A program made the position numbers and the translations under genes. From positions 3,410,001-3,474,000 of the forward strand of contig NZ_CP139035.1 in the NCBI RefSeq assembly GCF_029854705.2: DNA of 64,000 bases, given 5' to 3'. Below, one piece after another: positions 25,420 to 35,131 of the stretch. How positions within the stretch are numbered: the first letter of the stretch is position 1; every line of letters begins with the position of its first letter. This DNA comes from Akkermansia sp. N21116 (GTDB lineage Bacteria; Verrucomicrobiota; Verrucomicrobiia; Verrucomicrobiales; Akkermansiaceae). The notes under the pieces are model-generated. The model had not been told where the DNA came from. It did not search any database and saw only the letters and a list, made by a program, of their open reading frames with translations.

Positions 25420-28245
25420 ATGATGACCGCAGCCGAAATACGTCAAAGCTTCCTCAATTTCTTCCAGGAAAAACAACACACGATCGTCCCTTCTGCCTCC
25501 CTGATGCCGCAGAGTCCCGGTTTGCTATTCACCAACGCGGGAATGAACCAGTTCGTCCCCTACTTCCTCGGCGTATGGACTCCTCCGTGGAATCCCGCCC
25601 GTGCGACGGATACCCAGAAATGCATCCGTGCCGGAGGAAAACACAACGACCTGGAAGATGTCGGCTATGACACGTACCACCACACCTTCTTTGAAATGCT
25701 CGGCAACTGGTCCTTCGGCGACTACTTCAAAAAAGAAGCCATCCACTGGAGTTGGGAACTCGTCGTAGAACGCTGGGGCTTCCCCGCAGAACGCCTCTAT
25801 GCCACCGTATATTGCCCGGACAAAAGTAAAAACGATCCCGGAGAATTCGACCAGGAGGCCTGGGATGTCTGGGCGGAACTCTTCCGCGCCCGCGGTCTCG
25901 ACCCGGATGTGCACATCGTCAACGGCAATGTCAAAGACAACTTCTGGATGATGGGGGAAACCGGCCCCTGCGGTCCCTGCTCCGAACTGCATGTCGATCT
26001 CACTCCACAGGGAGACACGATGGGCAAACTCGTCAACGGTGACTCCGACAAGTGCATCGAAATCTGGAACCTCGTCTTCATCCAGTACAACGCTGAAAGC
26101 GACGGTACCTTCCGCGACCTCCCCGCCCGCCACATCGACACCGGCATGGGCTTCGAACGCGCCTGTTCCATTATCCAGTGCACGGACGGCTTCAAAGATT
26201 TTTCCCGCCGTATCTCCAATTACGCCACAGACGTATTCCGTCCCCTGTTCGACGCGATCGAACGCCTTTCCGGCAAAACCTACACGGACGTTTACCCCTC
26301 CGGCGCCGGCAAAGGTCAGCAAATGGACGATACGCTCAAGGAAGCTATCGCCTTCCGAGTCATCGCCGACCACATCCGCACCCTCAGTTTCTCCATTGCC
26401 GACGGCATCCTTCCCGGCAACAACGGCCGCAACTACGTCCTCCGCCGCATCCTCCGCCGCGCCGTCCGGTATGGACGAACGCTCGGATTCACCCGCCCCT
26501 TCCTGGCTGAGCTCGTAGACACACTCGTGGAATCTTTCGGGACCACATTCCCGGAGCTCAATACCCGTCGCGACACAATTAAAGATGTCCTCCTGCGCGA
26601 AGAAACCAGCTTCAACGAAACGCTGGACCGCGGATTGGAACTCTTCGAAGCCGAAGCCGCCACGTCCGGCAAAATCAGCGGAGACTTCGCCTTCAAGCTT
26701 TACGACACCTTCGGTTTCCCGATCGACCTCACGGCTCTCATCGCTGAAGAACGAGGCCTGGCCCTCGACAGCGCCCGCTTCGACCAGCTCATGCAAGAAC
26801 AGCGCGAACGTGCTCGCGCCGCACGCAAAAACGAAATCGTCCGGGCTCTCGATCTCAAGACGGATGCCGTCACCGACTTCATCGGCTATGGCTGCGACGA
26901 ATGCACAGCCACCGTCACCCGGATCGTCCCGCAGGACAACACCCTCTTCGTCATCACCGACAAAAGCCCGTTCTACGCTGAAATGGGGGGCCAGGTTTCC
27001 GATACCGGCCTCATCGTCATCGGAGGCGACAGCCACCCCGTCCTCGCCGTCCAGCAAATCGGACAGGCCCGCGCCCACGTCATCGACAAAACACCGGATC
27101 TCGACCTGAAGGAAGGAGACCAAGTACGCCTCATTCTCGATACGGAACGCCGCCGGAAAATCGAGGCCAATCATACGGCCACGCACCTTCTACACAAGGC
27201 TCTGCATGAAATCGTCAGCACGGATGCAGCCCAGCAGGGGTCCTTCGTCTCGGAAGAACGCCTTCGCTTCGACTTCAACAGCGCCGCGCTCACACACGAT
27301 CAAATCAAGGCCATCGAAGCCCGCGTCAACGGCTGGATCTCCTCCGGACTCACCGTCCATGGTACGGAACACGCCTACTCCGACGTCAAGAACAACAAGG
27401 CCATTACCCAGTTCTTCGGCGACAAATACGGCGACGTTGTCCGCGTCATTCAAGTCGGCGGGGAAGAAGACGCACTCAACGGCATCAGCATGGAATTCTG
27501 CGGCGGAACCCACATCGACAACACCAAAAACATCGGCCTCTTCAAAATCAAAAGCGAAGGTGCCATCGCCTCCGGAGTACGGCGCATCGAAGCCATGACA
27601 GGAGATGCCGCCGTCGCCGCCATCAAGGAACACGTCGCCGCCAAAGCACGGGAATTCTACACCTTCTACGAAAAAACCATAGAAGCCAACGGCAAGCTTG
27701 CCGACATGGGCCTCGAACAGTTTGCACTACCCAAGCTCGACGACAGACCCGCCATGAAGGCCCTGGCCTCCCGCGACATCGACGAAATCAACCTCCGCCT
27801 CGACCAGTTCGCCCAGGCTGTCGAACACATGAAGGAAATCGCCCTCGACGCTGAGAAAAAAGTCAAGAAAGCCCACGCCGCCGCCGCCGCCGGCCATGCA
27901 GACAAACTCCTCAACGAACTCCTCTCCTCCCACACGGACACGATCGTCATATCCGAAACCGGGTCGGGAGAAATGCTTCAGGAACTTCTCAACGGCCTCA
28001 AAAAAAGACAATATCCCGGCGCCGCCTTCATCATCATTGATGATGATTCCACCTTGCTATTGGGCTCCTATTGCGGCACGATAGCACAAGAGAAAGGCCT
28101 CCAGGCCGGCAAACTCCTCCAAGCCCTGGCTGCCATGGCCGGCGGCAAAGGAGGAGGACGAGCAGACCAGGCTCGCGGATCGGCTCCAGACAGGACAGCC
28201 CGTCAAACCCTTGCCGATGCCGCCGCCAAGGCCATGGTTCTCTAA
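25420..28245 (+). CDS. alaS: Alanyl-tRNA synthetase
   Basis: Charges tRNA-Ala and edits mischarged Ser or Gly. Class II catalytic domain from residue 1 (FLNFFQEKQHTIVPSASL, then the ATDTQKCIRAGGKHNDLEDVG block). The editing domain carries the zinc-binding HTATHLLHKAL and CGGTHI motifs. The DHHA1 C-terminal domain ends with the glycine-rich GGKGGGRADQARGS. 941 aa, slightly longer than E. coli AlaS. Two consecutive ATG codons at 25420 and 25423 make the exact start ambiguous by one residue. It heads a GC-rich co-directional series reaching to 32.9 kb. Confidence 0.97.
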   Translation: MMTAAEIRQSFLNFFQEKQHTIVPSASLMPQSPGLLFTNAGMNQFVPYFLGVWTPPWNPARATDTQKCIRAGGKHNDLEDVGYDTYHHTFFEMLGNWSFGDYFKKEAIHWSWELVVERWGFPAERLYATVYCPDKSKNDPGEFDQEAWDVWAELFRARGLDPDVHIVNGNVKDNFWMMGETGPCGPCSELHVDLTPQGDTMGKLVNGDSDKCIEIWNLVFIQYNAESDGTFRDLPARHIDTGMGFERACSIIQCTDGFKDFSRRISNYATDVFRPLFDAIERLSGKTYTDVYPSGAGKGQQMDDTLKEAIAFRVIADHIRTLSFSIADGILPGNNGRNYVLRRILRRAVRYGRTLGFTRPFLAELVDTLVESFGTTFPELNTRRDTIKDVLLREETSFNETLDRGLELFEAEAATSGKISGDFAFKLYDTFGFPIDLTALIAEERGLALDSARFDQLMQEQRERARAARKNEIVRALDLKTDAVTDFIGYGCDECTATVTRIVPQDNTLFVITDKSPFYAEMGGQVSDTGLIVIGGDSHPVLAVQQIGQARAHVIDKTPDLDLKEGDQVRLILDTERRRKIEANHTATHLLHKALHEIVSTDAAQQGSFVSEERLRFDFNSAALTHDQIKAIEARVNGWISSGLTVHGTEHAYSDVKNNKAITQFFGDKYGDVVRVIQVGGEEDALNGISMEFCGGTHIDNTKNIGLFKIKSEGAIASGVRRIEAMTGDAAVAAIKEHVAAKAREFYTFYEKTIEANGKLADMGLEQFALPKLDDRPAMKALASRDIDEINLRLDQFAQAVEHMKEIALDAEKKVKKAHAAAAAGHADKLLNELLSSHTDTIVISETGSGEMLQELLNGLKKRQYPGAAFIIIDDDSTLLLGSYCGTIAQEKGLQAGKLLQALAAMAGGKGGGRADQARGSAPDRTARQTLADAAAKAMVL

Positions 28246-28330
28246 CAGCACCACCTCCTCTGCGGGAGGGGCAAACTCTTCCCTCCCGGGGAAAGCACCC
28301 CTTCCCGCCTATCAAAAACCTTCTGAAGCC

Positions 28331-29167
28331 ATGCAAAAGCCCATCGTACCGGACGAGCCCAAGATTCCCCTCCTGCCGAATCTTTTCACCGCGGGCAACC
28401 TCCTCTGCGGATTCTTCGCCATCATGACCATCCTCCAGGGGATGATCGCCGGCACCCAGAACTCCACCTACCAGTTCCAGGCCGCCTACGAATCCTACCA
28501 GCAGGCCACCTACTTCATCTTCGCCTCCTGCATCTTCGACCTCCTCGACGGGCGCGTAGCCCGCATGAGCGGCCAGGAAGGCCCCTTCGGCCGGGAATTC
28601 GACTCCCTCGCCGACATCGTCTCCTTCGGTATCGCACCCGCCCTGCTCCTCTCCAAAGCCGTCCTCTTCAGCATCCCGCAACCCTGGATCGGCTGGGGCA
28701 TTGCCGCCCTCTACCTCCTCTGCGCCGGGCTGCGCCTCGCACGGTTCAACTGCATGGCCGCCTCCCCCAAAAAGGAAGGACAAACGTCCGACTTCATCGG
28801 ATTGCCCGTACCCATGGCCGCCGGAGCCATCGTCTCCACGATGTACCTCATCATCCACCTGTACCGCACGGAAATCGACCTCGGATTCTGGAAATACCTC
28901 CTCGCCATCATCATGGTCGGCATCTCCATCCTCATGATGAGCCGCGTCATGTACCCCAGCTTCAAGCACATCAACTTCACCACCAAAGGTACGATGACGG
29001 CCATCGCCGTCCTTGCCTTTGCCGGGATCGCCCTGTTCTGCTTCCCCTGGGTCATGCCGGCCATCCTCTTCTGCATCTACCTCCTCTACGGACTCATCCG
29101 CCCCTGGGTAGCCAAGCGCTGGCAAGCCATTCTGGAAGCCCGTGACCTGACGGACCGGGACGAATAA
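28331..29167 (+). CDS. pssA: CDP-diacylglycerol-serine O-phosphatidyltransferase
   Basis: Makes phosphatidylserine from CDP-diacylglycerol and serine in the membrane, the precursor of phosphatidylethanolamine. The full CDP-alcohol phosphatidyltransferase motif DGx2ARx8Gx3Dx3D is present at residues 73-95 (D73, G74, A77, R78, G87, D91, D95). About eight hydrophobic helices follow the type II PssA layout. The start at 28331 (MQKPIVPDEP) gives 278 aa; an open frame extends upstream into alaS but is unconserved. It lies 85 nt after alaS and is probably co-transcribed with it. A phosphatidylserine decarboxylase gene is not in the window. Confidence 0.9.
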   Translation: MQKPIVPDEPKIPLLPNLFTAGNLLCGFFAIMTILQGMIAGTQNSTYQFQAAYESYQQATYFIFASCIFDLLDGRVARMSGQEGPFGREFDSLADIVSFGIAPALLLSKAVLFSIPQPWIGWGIAALYLLCAGLRLARFNCMAASPKKEGQTSDFIGLPVPMAAGAIVSTMYLIIHLYRTEIDLGFWKYLLAIIMVGISILMMSRVMYPSFKHINFTTKGTMTAIAVLAFAGIALFCFPWVMPAILFCIYLLYGLIRPWVAKRWQAILEARDLTDRDE

Positions 29168-29278
29168 CAGCCTGGGCGACCTGATCCCCCACCCACCCGC
29201 AGATTCCTTTCGCGGCCCCCCTCGTAAAAGACAAGGAGCATGCTTGCCCTTGTAACACCTTCGCGTTACAAGAAAGCC

Positions 29279-30391
29279 ATGCCCACAGTTTCTCTATCCC
29301 TGGGAGAACGCTCCTACAACATCCACATCGACAACGGCAACCTGGACCGGGTCGGGGAATTCGCCTTCCGTGCCGGCCTCTCCGGCAAAATCGCCATCAT
29401 CACCGAAACCCGCGTCTCCGGGTACTACGCCGATCGCGTCAAGACCTCCCTGGAAAGCACCGGCTTCATCGTCAGCCAGCACACCGTTCCCGCCGGGGAG
29501 TCTTCCAAGAGCCTGGAATGCGTCCGGGAACTCTGTTCGGAACTCGTCCGCGCCGGGCATGACCGCAGCAGTTCCATCGCAGCCCTTGGCGGAGGCGTCA
29601 TCGGAGACCTTGCCGGCTTCGTCGCATCCATCTACTACCGCGGCATCCCCTTCATCCAGATCCCCACGACCATTGTCGCCCAGTCCGATAGCTCCACCGG
29701 AGGCAAAACAGCCGTCAACATCCCCGAAGGTAAAAACCTCATCGGCACATTCCACCAGCCCGCCGTCGTTGTCATCGACCCCACCACCCTCGTCACCATG
29801 GACACCCGCGCCCTCGCGGAAGGCATGGCCGAAGTCATCAAGCACGCCGCCATCCGGGACGCCTCCATGCTCCCGGAACTCCGCGAAATAGGCCCGGAAA
29901 TCTCCATCGGCTTCTCTCTGAATACCATCGAACGCCTGCCCGACCTCATCGCGCGCAACGTCGCCATCAAAGCCCGCATCGTCGAAGAAGACGAACGGGA
30001 AACCCGGGACGTACGCGCCCTCCTCAACTTCGGACACACCATCGGCCACGGTATCGAAGCCTCCCTCCCCTACGGTGAAATCTTCCACGGTGAAGCCGTC
30101 GCCCTCGGCATGCGCGCCGCCCTGCACCTCAGCGTTCAAAAAGCCGGCCTTCCTCCGGCGGACGCACGTTCCATCATGAACGTCATCCGAGCCATGGACC
30201 TCCCCACCGTCCTCCCCAAGGGACTCGACACCGAGACCATCATGGAAAAAATCGCCAAGGACAAAAAATTCCGCAACGGCTCCATCAAATTCATCCTCCT
30301 CTCCCAGGCAGGCCAAGCCTTCGTCTCCCACGACATCACCGTCGACGACATGCAGGAAGCCGTCGAAGAACTCCGCCGCCCCCTCGCCTGA
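29279..30391 (+). CDS. aroB: 3-dehydroquinate synthase
   Basis: Converts DAHP to 3-dehydroquinate, the second shikimate step, with NAD and zinc. Motifs: GGGVIGDLAGFVASIYYRG, PTTIVAQSDSSTGGKTAVN, the metal-ligand regions EGMAEVIKHA and FGHTIGHGIE, and HGEAVALGM. The start at 29279 (MPTVSLSLGE) gives 370 aa, normal length. An in-frame ATG at 29240 has AAGGAG only 1 nt away, too close to serve it. Together with the DAHP synthase at 7598 it supplies aromatic precursors. Confidence 0.94.
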   Translation: MPTVSLSLGERSYNIHIDNGNLDRVGEFAFRAGLSGKIAIITETRVSGYYADRVKTSLESTGFIVSQHTVPAGESSKSLECVRELCSELVRAGHDRSSSIAALGGGVIGDLAGFVASIYYRGIPFIQIPTTIVAQSDSSTGGKTAVNIPEGKNLIGTFHQPAVVVIDPTTLVTMDTRALAEGMAEVIKHAAIRDASMLPELREIGPEISIGFSLNTIERLPDLIARNVAIKARIVEEDERETRDVRALLNFGHTIGHGIEASLPYGEIFHGEAVALGMRAALHLSVQKAGLPPADARSIMNVIRAMDLPTVLPKGLDTETIMEKIAKDKKFRNGSIKFILLSQAGQAFVSHDITVDDMQEAVEELRRPLA

Positions 30392-30435
30392 AAAACGCGC
30401 CGTCTCTCCCCTCCCCGCCCCCATCCATCCCGGCC

Positions 30436-31185
30436 ATGAAACGCCTGTTCGCCCTTGTCCTCCTCAGCACCGCCCTGATACTAGGTACCGGAAGCGCCCG
30501 CGCCTCCGCACTGCCCGCCAACTGCAGCCAGGCCATCGTCGGCTCCACCAACGGTTGGAACGACTCCCATGTCCAGCTCAGTCTCCTCGAAAAACGCGGC
30601 GGCCAATGGACCCTCGTCAAAGGCCCATTCCACGGCCGCCTTGGCAAAAACGGCTCAGTCTGGGGACTCGGCCTCACCATGCCCGGACATGGGCAAACCG
30701 CTAAAAAAGAAGGAGACCTCCGCTCCCCCGCCGGAGTCTTCCTCCTCGGCGACGCCTACGGTACCGTGCGCACCCCCGACAAACACCGCAGCCTCACCTA
30801 TCGCCGCGTCACCCCCTCCGACCTCTGGGTAGACGACCCCGCCTCCCCGGATTACAATCGGCACATCATCCTCAAACGTCCGGCCAGTACCCCCTGGGAA
30901 CTCCAGCAGCAGATGAAGCTCAACGACTACCACCACAGCCTCAAACTCTTCATCCGCCACAACTCCGACGAAACGCCCGGACGCCCCGTCCCCGGCGCCG
31001 GCTCCTCCATCTTCTTTCATATCTGGCGCGGTAACGGAGCCATCCCCACCGCCGGTTGCACCACCATGTCCGAAGAAAACCTCCGGGCCCTCATCCGCTG
31101 GATCGATCCCGCCAAAACCCCCGTCTACATCCTCCTCCCCTCACGGGAATACATGAAACTCCGCACCCCCTGGGGACTGCCATAA
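30436..31185 (+). CDS. L,D-transpeptidase (YkuD-like)
   Basis: A secreted 249-aa protein with a signal peptide of about 24 residues (MKRLFALVLLSTALILGTG). The YkuD catalytic motif is H195 (FFHIWRGNG) with C208 in T-A-G-C-T-T. Members cross-link peptidoglycan 3-3 or attach proteins to it. The subgroup with SPAGVF and a long central insert resembles the ErfK/YafK-like single-domain enzymes, which in E. coli include hydrolases that release Lpp, so transpeptidase versus hydrolase is open. It lies 44 nt after aroB in the same orientation. Confidence 0.82.
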   Translation: MKRLFALVLLSTALILGTGSARASALPANCSQAIVGSTNGWNDSHVQLSLLEKRGGQWTLVKGPFHGRLGKNGSVWGLGLTMPGHGQTAKKEGDLRSPAGVFLLGDAYGTVRTPDKHRSLTYRRVTPSDLWVDDPASPDYNRHIILKRPASTPWELQQQMKLNDYHHSLKLFIRHNSDETPGRPVPGAGSSIFFHIWRGNGAIPTAGCTTMSEENLRALIRWIDPAKTPVYILLPSREYMKLRTPWGLP

Positions 31186-31214
31186 CACAAAGCCCCATCC
31201 CCCCCACCCGCATC

Positions 31215-32078
31215 ATGGACAAATACACCCAGCAACTGCGCGTCCGCACCGACGAATGCGGAGCCGACTGCCGCCTCCATCCCGCCGCCATCCTCCGGTG
31301 GCTCCAGGACATCGCCGAAGATCACGCCTCATCCCAAGGTTTCGGTTACCAATTCTGCTGCCGGCACAGACTCGCCTGGGTCGAATTCCGCCTCGCCATC
31401 CGCATCCACCGGCTCCCCGAGTGGAAGCAAACCCTCGACGCCGCCACCTGGACCTACCCCGCCAGCCCCCTCATCGCCTACCGCGAATTCGTCATCAGCG
31501 ACACAGACGGTTCCCCCCTCATCGAAGCCACCTGCCAGTGGGTTCTCATCGACGCCCGCCGCCGTCGTCCCGTCGCGTTAAAAAAACACATCTCCCACTT
31601 CCCCGAAGTCCCGCAAGGCTCCCCCTCCCCCCTCGTCCCCATCGACGAAAAACGACTCTCCCTCAAATCCCACGGAACCAACAAAACAACCGACGACACC
31701 CCGGACTCCGCGTCTGATGCCGCCCCCTGCCCCGTCCCCTCGGACAACACCGCCATCCCCACCCGGCACTTCCATGCCGAACGCAGCCTCGTCGACTTCA
31801 ACCGCCACATCAACAACTCCGCTTACCTCATCTGGGCGCTCGACACCATCCCCGACTCCTGGATCGCCGGCAAACGCCCCGCCGAAATCTTCATCGCCTT
31901 CAACAAAGAAACCCTCCCCGGCGAAGACCTCCGTTCCCTCCTGCAACTCGACGACTCCGCCCCGGTCCCCGCCAGCCGGCACACCATCCTCGGCAGCGAC
32001 GGTTGCGCCCGCGCCACCCTCTCCATCCGCTGGGAACCCGCCCCGGATGCCCCGGATATCCCCTCTCCGGAAGCCTAA
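31215..32078 (+). CDS. Acyl-ACP thioesterase
   Basis: A 287-aa double hot-dog thioesterase that releases fatty acids from acyl carrier protein in the cytoplasm. The N-terminal hot-dog (about residues 1-130: YTQQLRVRTDECGADCRL, WLQDIAEDHASSQGFG, LAWVEFRLAIRI) and the C-terminal one (VDFNRHINNSAYLIWALD, carrying the N-x-H pair) match the bacterial FatA/FatB-like family. A hydrophilic Pro/Ser/Thr/Asp-rich linker of about 35 residues separates them. The start at 31215 (MDKYTQQLRV) opens the first domain; the upstream open frame overlaps the L,D-transpeptidase gene and is not needed. Confidence 0.83.
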   Translation: MDKYTQQLRVRTDECGADCRLHPAAILRWLQDIAEDHASSQGFGYQFCCRHRLAWVEFRLAIRIHRLPEWKQTLDAATWTYPASPLIAYREFVISDTDGSPLIEATCQWVLIDARRRRPVALKKHISHFPEVPQGSPSPLVPIDEKRLSLKSHGTNKTTDDTPDSASDAAPCPVPSDNTAIPTRHFHAERSLVDFNRHINNSAYLIWALDTIPDSWIAGKRPAEIFIAFNKETLPGEDLRSLLQLDDSAPVPASRHTILGSDGCARATLSIRWEPAPDAPDIPSPEA

Positions 32079-32104
32079 CCTCCTTCCGTTCCCTCCCTGC
32101 CGCC

Positions 32105-32899
32105 ATGTCCTTCCTCGAAGTACAAGACATCCACGTTCGCTTCCCCGGCAAAAAAAACTTCCTCACCGGCAAAGCCGCCCCTCCCGTCTGCGCCGTCAAC
32201 GGAGTCAGCCTCGCCGTCGAACAAGGGGAAATCCTCGGTCTCGTCGGAGAATCCGGCTGTGGCAAATCCACCCTCTCGCGCACCATCATGCAGCTCCAGC
32301 GCCCCACCGCCGGAGCCGTCATCCTACAGGGAGAAAACCTCACCGCCCTGCCCAACAAAACCATCCGCAAGCGGCGGCTCGACTTCCAGATGATCTTCCA
32401 GGATCCCTACGCCTCCCTCAACCCGCGCTACACCATCTACTCCACCCTTGCCGAAGCCATCCGCCAGCGCCGTCCCCTCGGCAAAGCCCAACTCCGCGAC
32501 GCCGTCACAGCCCTCATGGAAAAAGTCGGCCTCGACCCGCGCTACATGCAAAAATACCCGCATGAATTCTCCGGAGGCCAACGCCAACGCATCGCCATCG
32601 CCCGGGCCCTTGCCCCCGAGCCCAAACTCATCATTGCCGACGAACCCGTCTCCGCCCTCGACGTCTCCATCCAGTCGCAAATCCTCAACCTCCTCACCAC
32701 CCTCGCGCGCGATCTGAACCTCACCATGATCTTCATCTCGCACGACCTCTCCGTCGTCCGCTACATCTCCGACAACATCGCCGTCATGCGCCAAGGTACT
32801 ATCGTCGAATACGGTCCCTCCGACACCCTCTTCACCTCCCCCACCCATCCCTACACCCAAAACCTCCTAGCCGCCATCCCCCACCTGCCCAGGGGGTAG
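32105..32899 (+). CDS. ABC transporter ATP-binding protein, OppF/DppF type
   Basis: A cytoplasmic ATPase of 264 aa. Walker A GESGCGKST at 48-56, signature F-SGGQ at 155-159, Walker B LIIADEP at 175-181, and the switch His in FISHDLS. The C-terminal SPTHPYTQNLLAAIP is the oligo_HPY extension specific to peptide/nickel-class importers (OppD/F, DppD/F). No permease, partner ATPase or binding protein lies next to it, so it is an orphan in this window. It is the last gene of the GC-rich co-directional series, 44 nt from the convergent capsule locus. Confidence 0.9.
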   Translation: MSFLEVQDIHVRFPGKKNFLTGKAAPPVCAVNGVSLAVEQGEILGLVGESGCGKSTLSRTIMQLQRPTAGAVILQGENLTALPNKTIRKRRLDFQMIFQDPYASLNPRYTIYSTLAEAIRQRRPLGKAQLRDAVTALMEKVGLDPRYMQKYPHEFSGGQRQRIAIARALAPEPKLIIADEPVSALDVSIQSQILNLLTTLARDLNLTMIFISHDLSVVRYISDNIAVMRQGTIVEYGPSDTLFTSPTHPYTQNLLAAIPHLPRG

Positions 32900-32942
32900 A
32901 GCAGGCAGGAATTCCAAATCCTTCCATTTACTGTATCCGCCC

Positions 32943-34196
32943 TTAAAATCGAAAACTTTTTGTATAGGACAACCCCATTTTGTACACCTCCATCATCCGT
33001 AAGGCCTTGTTCTCCCATGACAGTTCTATTTGCTTTTGATAGCAGGTATCGGACATTTGCTGCAACAAGTCACGGTTGTCGTATAGCTTTCGGATTTGTG
33101 CGGCGAAGTCACGCACGCAGTCTTTGGGATTCGTCAAAGGTATGGTGCAACCGATGGATGAATCCACGACTTCCCCTTGTCCGCAGGTCTTTAGGCATAA
33201 CACGGGAAGATTGTTCTTGACGGCCTCCAGCACCACGTGGGGAGTCCCCTCCATGATGCTGGTGAAAAGCAGCAGATCGGCCTTCCTCATCATCTCCTGG
33301 ACTTCCTGATTGGACAGCAAGCCATGCCAGACGATTTCAGAATCCACGCCTGATTGCGATGCCATATTCTGATAATGTCTGGATTCTGCCTCCGATCCGG
33401 CTCCTACAATGTGCATTTTTACCGAAATGTCCCTTAATTGCTCCATCGTTGCAATAGCCAATCCCAGTTGCTTCCGGGAATCAAATTTCCCCACCCACAT
33501 CAATTCCAGCCCGGGTTTATGAAAATCATGGAGATTCTCCGGAGAATCATTCTTGCTACATCCCGTTTCATTGATCAGGACCACATCCTGATGATGGTAT
33601 CCTTGAATCACATCCGCGCATCCTTTGGTCGCGGCAATTAGGGCGAATGCCCTGTGGAGTGCCTGTAATACCCGGGGATGGTGCTTGCGCTGCCAGTCGT
33701 TGATTAAGTTTTTCACACAGGCCTTTATATATTGCGACTTGGAAACTCCTTTCAGAAAAGACAAAGGCATCAGCTCCATCCCTCCAATAGGTCCCCAGAC
33801 AAAAGGAACACCCTCAATCTTCCACAGATAGCCGGGTTCACGAAAACCGATCATATTCAGCTGATGAAGAATGTCTATCCGATTTTCGGAGACAATCTGC
33901 CTAGCTATTTGCAGTGTCTTCTTCTGCCATTTTTGGTAGTACCAATAGAATCTCCAGTCACCCTGGTTCCAGCACATTCTGCGGATTTTATCCGGAACGG
34001 GATGATAATAGAAATGCATATGGTCTCTATAAGGGTGGATGGAGACTGCTTCTTCTATCTCTTTCCTCCACTCGCCCTCGGTAATGACAAAGAGATTACA
34101 ATGCTGGGCCAGGCATGAGATCCAGTTCCAGGCCATGCCTGGTTCGCTTCCCCAATGGGGACTACAAGCGTATGCGTTGATGAGGACGTTGATCAT
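32943..34196 (-). CDS. Glycosyltransferase family 4
   Basis: Distal gene of the capsule/EPS locus, predicted to add a sugar to the lipid-linked repeat unit on the cytoplasmic face of the membrane. 417 aa from ATG 34196 (MINVLINAYACSPHWGSEPG). The N-terminal glycine-containing loop (HWGSEPGMAW) is an acceptor-side GT4 feature. The C-terminal Rossmann domain contains WVGKFDSRKQLGLAIATM and the E-x7-E-like TSIMEGTPHVVLEAV motif, as in retaining GT-B enzymes. Donor and acceptor cannot be deduced. It lies 53 nt after the fucosyltransferase gene. Confidence 0.85.
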   Translation of the reverse strand: MINVLINAYACSPHWGSEPGMAWNWISCLAQHCNLFVITEGEWRKEIEEAVSIHPYRDHMHFYYHPVPDKIRRMCWNQGDWRFYWYYQKWQKKTLQIARQIVSENRIDILHQLNMIGFREPGYLWKIEGVPFVWGPIGGMELMPLSFLKGVSKSQYIKACVKNLINDWQRKHHPRVLQALHRAFALIAATKGCADVIQGYHHQDVVLINETGCSKNDSPENLHDFHKPGLELMWVGKFDSRKQLGLAIATMEQLRDISVKMHIVGAGSEAESRHYQNMASQSGVDSEIVWHGLLSNQEVQEMMRKADLLLFTSIMEGTPHVVLEAVKNNLPVLCLKTCGQGEVVDSSIGCTIPLTNPKDCVRDFAAQIRKLYDNRDLLQQMSDTCYQKQIELSWENKALRMMEVYKMGLSYTKSFRF

Positions 34197-34249
34197 ATTT
34201 CTGTCGATTGAACGGTTTTCACATGGTATCTGTCGTATAAGCCGATACC

Positions 34250-35131
34250 TTATACCTGAATGGTTTCCCACCCGTCTGGAATGATTTCAGACCACCCTTC
34301 AGAATTCATCCACCGGGACGGGGCGATCACAATCTTCTCCGAATGTTGATTAAGCCACGCCCCCCACCAGGAAAACGAACTGTTGGCTATGATGTTATGC
34401 TTGCAAAGACTCATCAGCTGAATATCACGAAAACTCTCTCTCCCTTTATTCCAGTTTACATATCTTACGTCCGAATTGCCGAAAATTGCTCCCAAGCACT
34501 CTACACACCAGTCAATGTCATCGGAAAAGACGGAATACACTTCGGGAATAATCTTTTCTTTTATATGAGAGATAGCCTTTTTATAATACTCGATGGTACA
34601 AATTCCTGATGTATTGCCAATCTTCAAGTAATCCCCACGTCGTATATGTAATGCAACGGAATTTCTTCGTTGCAGTTCTTTGCCTAAAGATTCGTTTGGG
34701 GAACCAGATTCAAAAGACGGGAAGGTGAACGCTTTCAATACTTCCCGACGGACAGCCTGAAAATAACGTTCTGTCTGCCAGTAACCTATCAGATACTCGT
34801 CCTTGGTATTGGTCAAAACCCGTTCATCATAAGCCATACTTTTCCATTCATATCTCATGGATCTTCTTTTAGGAAACAAGCGGCACAGCTGCCAAATCCG
34901 ATAATTCAAGAACGGATAAGCAACCTTCATGACTTCGCTAACAGTCGCTTCGGGTATCGACACGTTAAAGATCCGTTCCAATTCATAACCATTATGAATA
35001 GGGTAACCACGAAAAGCACGTGGATCAATGCGTACTTCTGATACCGATTCATATTGATGTTTGATAGCCAAAGCCAAAGCATACTGAAACATCTGGTTCC
35101 CAAGACCACCGAGAATATTAACTATCTTCAT
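34250..35131 (-). CDS. Alpha-1,2-fucosyltransferase (GT11)
   Basis: Predicted to transfer fucose from GDP-fucose in alpha-1,2 linkage onto a glycan of the repeat unit. All GT11 motifs are visible: GGLGNQMFQYALA (residues 8-20), HIRRGDY near 167 as the nucleotide-sugar motif shared with fucosyltransferases, VFSDDIDWC, and NSSFSWWGAWLN near 250. 293 aa from ATG 35131. Galactose alpha-1,2-fucosylation gives H-antigen-like structures, so host mimicry is possible. A GDP-fucose pathway is not in the window. The start overlaps the stop of the upstream GT4 gene by 4 nt (ATGA), implying coupled translation. Confidence 0.9.
   Translation of the reverse strand: MKIVNILGGLGNQMFQYALALAIKHQYESVSEVRIDPRAFRGYPIHNGYELERIFNVSIPEATVSEVMKVAYPFLNYRIWQLCRLFPKRRSMRYEWKSMAYDERVLTNTKDEYLIGYWQTERYFQAVRREVLKAFTFPSFESGSPNESLGKELQRRNSVALHIRRGDYLKIGNTSGICTIEYYKKAISHIKEKIIPEVYSVFSDDIDWCVECLGAIFGNSDVRYVNWNKGRESFRDIQLMSLCKHNIIANSSFSWWGAWLNQHSEKIVIAPSRWMNSEGWSEIIPDGWETIQV

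Noticed and set aside
25525-27186. Minus-strand frame of 553 codons inside alaS
   Set aside because: Composition-driven shadow (Val/Gly/Asp/Glu rich) of a GC-rich gene, with no domain.
28034-30424. Minus-strand frames opposite pssA and aroB (up to 376 codons)
   Set aside because: Antisense to well-supported enzymes, low-complexity acidic composition, no ribosome-binding site.
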